A DNA stretch of 64,000 nt. It comes from Prevotella sp. P2-180 (GTDB lineage: Bacteria; Bacteroidota; Bacteroidia; Bacteroidales; Bacteroidaceae). The notes below the pieces were generated by a model that was not told where the DNA came from, searched no databases, and saw nothing but the letters and a program-made list of their open reading frames with translations. A program made the position numbers and the translations under genes. Where the stretch lies: assembly GCF_002251435.1 (NCBI RefSeq), contig NZ_NPJI01000082.1, forward strand, positions 80,636 through 144,635. Direction: 5' to 3'. Position 1 is the first letter of the stretch. Every line of letters begins with the position of its first letter. This document shows, one piece after another, positions 60,517-64,000 of the stretch.

Positions 60517-60854
60517 AAGTAAGACAGAGGGAGATTGTGGAAGTCCCATTTACCATGCCCGATGGCAGAGTTTTGGTTCATCCTGGTTTAGTCGTTTCGT
60601 CAGATGAACTTCAAGAAGTTGAAGATGGTATGATTTATGTCTTGCTTATTTCATCAAAGAACCATCACCCGGAATATACAATAAGGATAGAAAACGAATG
60701 GCTCAGCAAACCAATGCCGAAGCAATCATATTTTATCACCCATATTTTGGGGATTTATAGGGTTGAAGAGGTTATTAGTCAAAAGAATTGTTTCATCAAG
60801 GAACGATATTTTGACAAAATAATAGACAAGATTGTCAATTCTATTTTTGGATAG
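60513..60854 (+). CDS. PemK/MazF-like toxin
   Basis: This protein of about 113 residues has a MazF/PemK-like SH3-type barrel: VRQREIVEVPFTMPDGRVLV with HPGLVVSSDEL, then YVLLISSKNHHPEYTIRIEN and SYFITHILGIYRVEE. Toxins of this type cleave mRNA. The usual N-terminal GDI(V/I)-x-(V/A) is present as REIVEVPF. It overlaps the antitoxin gene; ATG 60507 or 60513 may be used. After it, 60855-61195 holds no gene that I can support. Confidence 0.7.
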   Translation: MKVRQREIVEVPFTMPDGRVLVHPGLVVSSDELQEVEDGMIYVLLISSKNHHPEYTIRIENEWLSKPMPKQSYFITHILGIYRVEEVISQKNCFIKERYFDKIIDKIVNSIFG

Positions 60855-61195
60855 TAATGAAAGTGCGAGACACTAATGAAATCATTATTATGAATATTCT
60901 ATATATTTCGCTGCAAATATACTGCTTTTTTATGAATTATCAAAGGGGAAGTGTTAAAATTATGCTCTTCTGAGAAAATTATCCTCTAAAAGTTTTCTCT
61001 TTTCGTATATTATTCGTATCTTTGGTGCGGGTTTCATTCCGGTGAGCCAATGGCTCCTTCCAATGATTTCCAATAACATTGTGGGTAAACAAAAGCATTC
61101 GCTATTATTCGCGTTCAGCCAAAAGCGTAGGAAACTTTCATGGATATAACGTAACAAGAATAATATGTGACAGGGTGTCTGTAGATATATGGATG

Positions 61196-61263
61196 CCTCT
61201 GACTATTCTTTTAGCAATGCAATCACGCAATAGGCGTGATGCATTCTTATGAATAGTCTGAGG
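61196..61263. other. Two-tier hairpin
   Basis: Outer stem: CCTC(T)GACTATTC (61196-61208) with GAATAGTC(T)GAGG (61251-61263), one mismatch. Inner stem: ATGC(A)ATCACGC (61217-61228) with GCGTGATGCAT (61234-61244), one bulge, loop AATAG. Such regular pairing suggests a structured RNA, an att-like site or a small mobile repeat. Confidence 0.6.
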
Positions 61264-61399
61264 TTTCCTTCCTACGCTACCTCAAAGCTGAACGCAATAA
61301 GGTGCATCGCGCCATTATTGTGTCTCGGCGTGATTGATAGTTGAGTGTATTATTATAAAGATATTAATACATAATTTTTTATTTAATTTACTATTTATT

Positions 61400-61849
61400 A
61401 TGAGAAAAAATCTTTATTGGGCATTTTTGCCAGTTGTTTTAGTATGTTGCTTTGTTATATCATCATGTTCAAGTGATGATAGTGATGAACAAAAGGAAAC
61501 ATCAAAAAGTATTGTGGGTGAATGGATTAGCAAGGATGGTATTTACTATCAATTCAGGACAAATGGCACAGGTAGATACATCAGCCTATCGGGTGAGCCA
61601 GGTTATGACCCTGAATATCCTCAAGCAATCATTGAACATCCGAATGATCCGTATGAGTTTGAGTATAATGTCAAGGATGGTATTTTAACAATGAAAGAAT
61701 TCTATTCGGATGGTTATTCAGTATATGTTTGCGATGTAGTGGTTTCAGAAGATGTCTTGCAATTGCGACAGACTAAATATAATGATGATGGAGGTGAATG
61801 GATAATCGATTCAAAACCTTCTTGGAAGACTTATTTACGTTGGAAATAA
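61400..61849 (+). CDS. Small lipoprotein, lipocalin-like
   Basis: This 149-residue lipoprotein has MRKNLYWAFLPVVLVCCFVI then SSCSSDDSDE, with the lipidated cysteine at ~23 and an acidic export-like tract. The mature domain opens KSIVGEWISKDGIYYQFRTN, the pattern of lipocalin-like/DUF-type Bacteroidota lipoproteins, with further beta strands (FEYNVKDGILTMKEFYSDGY). Function unknown. The frame opens at 61334, but the ATG at 61400 starts the signal peptide. Local base composition is more AT-rich than the preceding operons. Confidence 0.7.
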   Translation: MRKNLYWAFLPVVLVCCFVISSCSSDDSDEQKETSKSIVGEWISKDGIYYQFRTNGTGRYISLSGEPGYDPEYPQAIIEHPNDPYEFEYNVKDGILTMKEFYSDGYSVYVCDVVVSEDVLQLRQTKYNDDGGEWIIDSKPSWKTYLRWK

Positions 61850-61901
61850 GTGTTTTGCCTAACCATCTATAATCCTTATTCTGTTATGAAATCATTGTGG
61901 T

Positions 61902-62027
61902 ATGGAATGTGCCGAAGTCTTTGTTTCGCATACGAGGTCGCTTTTGATTAACGCCATCTACCAGATAAAGCTCAAGGCATATATCAAAAAACCACTCCTA
62001 TATGATGATGTTCAAGAAGTTTTATGA
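61902..62027 (+). other. Short open frame ahead of a terminator
   Basis: A 41-codon frame (MECAEVFVSHTRSLLINAIY, then QIKLKAYIKKPLLYDDVQEV and L) ends 34 bp before a strong hairpin terminator. It may be the tail of a lost gene. The rest of 61850-62411 shows a GGGTCGAAGAACCTGTCCC repeat at about 62259 and no supported gene. Confidence 0.25.
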
Positions 62028-62060
62028 AAGATCTTGAATAGGCATTGTTGAACAAGTGAC

Positions 62061-62102
62061 AGACACCGTTCACAACGATAATCGTGAATGGTGTCTTTTT
62101 TA
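62061..62102 (+). terminator. Strong rho-independent terminator
   Basis: AGACACCGTTCAC (62061-62073) pairs with 62084-62096 (one G-U), loop of 10, followed by seven T. It has no intact gene directly upstream. Confidence 0.85.
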
Positions 62103-62411
62103 AAACGCTTACTTTTTATGGATTGTTCTGTCAAGCACAACTTGACAGTAGCAGAACGTGTGTCTATTGGAATGATGAAATAGACCTTGCCAGTGATTGT
62201 ATTTACGAATACGCTCGGGTCATGGGGACATGTACATTGGTTCATGGTTCACTCTTTAGGGTCGAAGAACCTGTCCCTATGACCCGCCGGCAGATGATAG
62301 TATATTGATTCTTTTTTGCCTATTATCTGCTTTATTATCCCCATAAAAAATGAATCAGTACATTCATCCTTCAACCTTCGCCCAATCTTCACCTTCAGCC
62401 AGTATAAATTT

Positions 62412-62810
62412 CTACTCGCCAATTAACAGTGTTATTTGCCGAATCAAATTGTTTGTCGGTTCTATTAATGGTTCGATGATTTCTTTTGAAGCATTGAAGG
62501 AGCAGTTGTAGTCGCTTTTCTCCCTCATAGTTTGCAGTGATGAGAAAAGTTTTGCCAATCCTGCAGACAGTTTGCCCGTCTTCACATATTGCATGTAAAG
62601 CATAGAATTAACCCCATGGTGAGTATGGACGCTTATACCGTCATATATTAGAAGGGCACATACAGCATGGAAAGCTGCATAATACAAACGATTGGCAGCT
62701 CCGTCCCAAAACTCATTGTTAGCCAAAACATAAACTTGCTCCATTGTCTTATGGGCTTTATTGAGTTCATGTTCCACCATAGTTCTTCTTTCTTCGTCAC
62801 TAAGACTCAT
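62412..62810 (-). CDS. HEPN-domain protein (toxin of HEPN/MNT pair)
   Basis: This 132-residue helical protein is of the HEPN family: ELNKAHKTMEQVYVLANNEF, then DGAANRLYYAAFHAVCALLI, and REKSDYNCSF, where the usual R-x4-6-H RNase motif has the REKSDY form. HEPN proteins paired with MNT nucleotidyltransferases act as RNases neutralised by AMPylation or by complex formation. The start overlaps the MNT stop by 4 bp. The variant motif (no H) leaves RNase activity uncertain. Confidence 0.82.
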   Translation of the reverse strand: MSLSDEERRTMVEHELNKAHKTMEQVYVLANNEFWDGAANRLYYAAFHAVCALLIYDGISVHTHHGVNSMLYMQYVKTGKLSAGLAKLFSSLQTMREKSDYNCSFNASKEIIEPLIEPTNNLIRQITLLIGE

Positions 62811-63124
62811 ATCAGCACCATTTTATCTTGTTCAACATTCATATAGAATGGGGTATATGAGTAACCCTCCCATTCTTTTTTAGAATACACTTGCGGATTG
62901 ATTTCTTCATTCATATCCCACCCCAAAACCCTGAAGGGATATGCGTATTCATAGTCTTCAGATGTTAGTTGAGGCTTGTCTAACAGGATAAGAATATCCC
63001 AGTCGCTATTCGCCTTTTCCTCATGGCGTGCCCTCGACCCGAATAGAAGCAATGAAGACTTTGGCGGCAATGTATCTCTTGCCACTTTCCTGATGCTATC
63101 TATGATATATTCATTGCTTGCCAT
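62807..63124 (-). CDS. MNT-type nucleotidyltransferase (antitoxin of HEPN/MNT pair)
   Basis: This 105-residue minimal nucleotidyltransferase has the GSRARHEEKANSDWDIL signature, giving G-S-x(n)-D-x-D, with metal ligands in SDWD. A C-terminal NPQVYSKKEWEGYSYTPFYM segment is typical of MntA. The -7 box TATATTTG lies at 63149-63156 (minus); the frame could start from a TTG at 63151, but that would be inside the promoter, so MASNEYIIDSIRK at 63124 is used. It is first in the two-gene operon. Confidence 0.85.
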   Translation of the reverse strand: MASNEYIIDSIRKVARDTLPPKSSLLLFGSRARHEEKANSDWDILILLDKPQLTSEDYEYAYPFRVLGWDMNEEINPQVYSKKEWEGYSYTPFYMNVEQDKMVLI

Positions 63125-63340
63125 ACTCGAATCTTGTTTTATCCGCTGCAAATATACTCATTAATCGCGAAACGGCAAAAGAATTTGCGGAAAATAACTC
63201 TTTTTCTTGGAAAAGTGCGCCAGAATGTTGCTCTTTCACTTGTAATGTATTAACTTTTGCAAGTAGGGTCAGAGAGGGTCAGAGGGACAGGTTTGAAGTG
63301 AACCCAAGATGTTAATTGTGGACGGTGTCTTTCTTATGTC

Positions 63341-63400
63341 TAAGTTTGCGGAGGGTAATTGAGAGCCCCCGGTGCATCGCGCATCGGGGGCTTTGCTTTG
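63341..63400 (+). ncRNA. Possible tiny RNA gene: promoter box directly followed by a terminator
   Basis: TAAGTTTG (63341-63348) fits the -7 consensus. Within 20 bp begins a 12-bp perfect stem (63364-63375 with 63381-63392, loop ATCGC) followed by TTTGCTTT. A transcript of about 45 nt would be mostly this hairpin. The -33 match (TTG at 63316) is weak. Confidence 0.35.
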
Positions 63401-63459
63401 AGTTCTTAATTGTATGAATTACCGCTTTGTCATACACGAAATGACGCGGCTTGTAGTTC

Positions 63460-63806
63460 CTATCTTTTGGACATAAATAGATTTATTAGATATTTGATAT
63501 ATTTGTCAGAAACACTGGATATTTCACTTTTGTCATAAATTGTCAATAATGATATTTCGCATTTGCCATTGTCATGATAATTGCATTTGTATGTTATGAT
63601 TCTGGCTCCGCCTCTCTTTCCTTTACCTTTAGATTTGATGGATAATCTTATTTTTCGGACATTATGAAATAACTCGGTTCCTAAATCGGGGTTTGCTTTC
63701 AGTTCATCACTAAGCTCTTGAATGTCTGATTTTAGAGACTTGTATCTTTTCGACAGTTTTTGAATTGTATCTTGAATTCTTCAGATACACTTATCATCAC
63801 TTCCAT
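63460..63806 (-). pseudogene. RelE/YoeB-type toxin gene with a frameshift
   Basis: On the minus strand the ATG at 63806 begins MEVMISVSEEFKIQFKN and shifts frame in a five-A run (T-run at 63757-63761). The other frame continues KLSKRYKSLKSDIQELSDEL, then KIRLSIKSKGKGKRGGARII and a DKSEISSVSDKYIK end at TAG 63460-63462. One extra A restores a full RelE-like toxin of about 115 residues, with the family's basic KxxGKGKxGGARV motif. Either an inactivated toxin or a single-base sequence error. Confidence 0.75.
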
Positions 63807-63825
63807 AACAACATATATCAAAATA

Positions 63826-63897
63826 TCAACATTCCATCAAAAAATCATCTAATGATTGAAATTTTGCATTAGACCTCAAATCCGCAACCGCCCTCAT
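63826..63897 (-). CDS. Short antitoxin-like ORF before the RelE frame
   Basis: A 23-codon frame from ATG 63897 reads MRAVADLRSNAKFQSLDDFL then MEC, and ends 20 bp before the RelE start. It resembles the C-terminal part of small antitoxins. It may be a truncated antitoxin, consistent with a dead toxin. The last ~100 bp of the window show nothing else. Confidence 0.3.
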   Translation of the reverse strand: MRAVADLRSNAKFQSLDDFLMEC

Positions 63898-64000
63898 AAG
63901 ATGACACAGAGGTCAAAAAGGTAGCGGCACTGCGGCAAAAGAGGGCGCAACGCAGCAAAAATCGCCACAAAGACGCATAAATTCCCCTTACCCCACCACG

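Noticed and set aside
62084..62308. 74-codon plus-strand frame after the terminator
   Set aside because: It starts inside the terminator T-tract and ends in the GGGTCGAAG/CCTGTCCC repeat; no family resemblance.

Overview
The window looks like a chromosome segment of a Bacteroidota member, most likely Prevotellaceae. Evidence: about a dozen promoters carry the Bacteroidota -7 box TAnnTTTG (often TACCTTTG or TAACTTTG) instead of a TATAAT box. There are TonB-linked outer membrane barrels, a BspA-type leucine-rich repeat protein, and several secreted proteins ending in the short basic GLYI.NGKK.(I/Y)IK tail common in Prevotella. No tRNA, rRNA, CRISPR array or intact transposase was recognised. 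The species cannot be fixed from the sequence alone.

Layout. 1-11.1 kb is a tightly packed minus-strand block: U32 protein, sufE, ychF, lgt, GH31 glycosidase, SF1 helicase, a eukaryote-like steroid 5-alpha-reductase, an old-yellow-enzyme reductase and a TPR lipoprotein cut by the window edge. 11.4-16.4 kb has mdh (+), then HlyIII, RNase R and a phytase-like esterase (-). 16.7-20.3 kb has an outer membrane barrel behind a 20-bp-period operator, a GyrI-like protein with a second copy of that operator, a fragment of a glyoxalase and a DinB protein. 20.3-23.2 kb has two opposed 23-bp repeat arrays and a complete AAA/PD-(D/E)XK protein, next to the tail of a lost acetyltransferase.

23.2-29.3 kb is a vitamin B12 capture operon: a cobalamin riboswitch, a BtuB-type receptor, a BtuG-type lipoprotein, and two secreted surface proteins with C-terminal sorting-like tails. 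29.4-33.5 kb carries a decayed second copy of the nuclease beside an intact acetyltransferase, then YbjQ, an LpxL-like acyltransferase and a DUF4143 ATPase. 33.7-38.8 kb has an outer membrane barrel divergent from a histidine kinase/response regulator pair whose mRNA may be leaderless. 39-46.3 kb (minus) holds an AraC regulator with a membrane domain, the BspA-like protein, a kinase-like sensor lacking its phospho-acceptor histidine, and a phosphoesterase lipoprotein.

46.7-51.1 kb is the least familiar part: a MATE exporter fused to an anti-sigma-type ATPase, a 39-codon ORF, a stand-alone condensation domain with both catalytic histidines replaced, a small ORF on the other strand, and a tyrosine phosphatase without a normal start. 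51.2-56.2 kb is a MacA/TolC/FtsX-type efflux operon with no ATPase gene. 56.5-60 kb has a GH43 enzyme and the xpt-pbuX purine salvage pair. 60.2-64 kb groups three toxin-antitoxin-like modules (PemK/MazF-like, HEPN/MNT, and a frameshifted RelE) with several hairpins.

Dispersed palindromic GGGACAGG-type elements sit in many intergenic gaps. Two of them (46.5 and 60.0 kb) are nearly identical 92-bp units.
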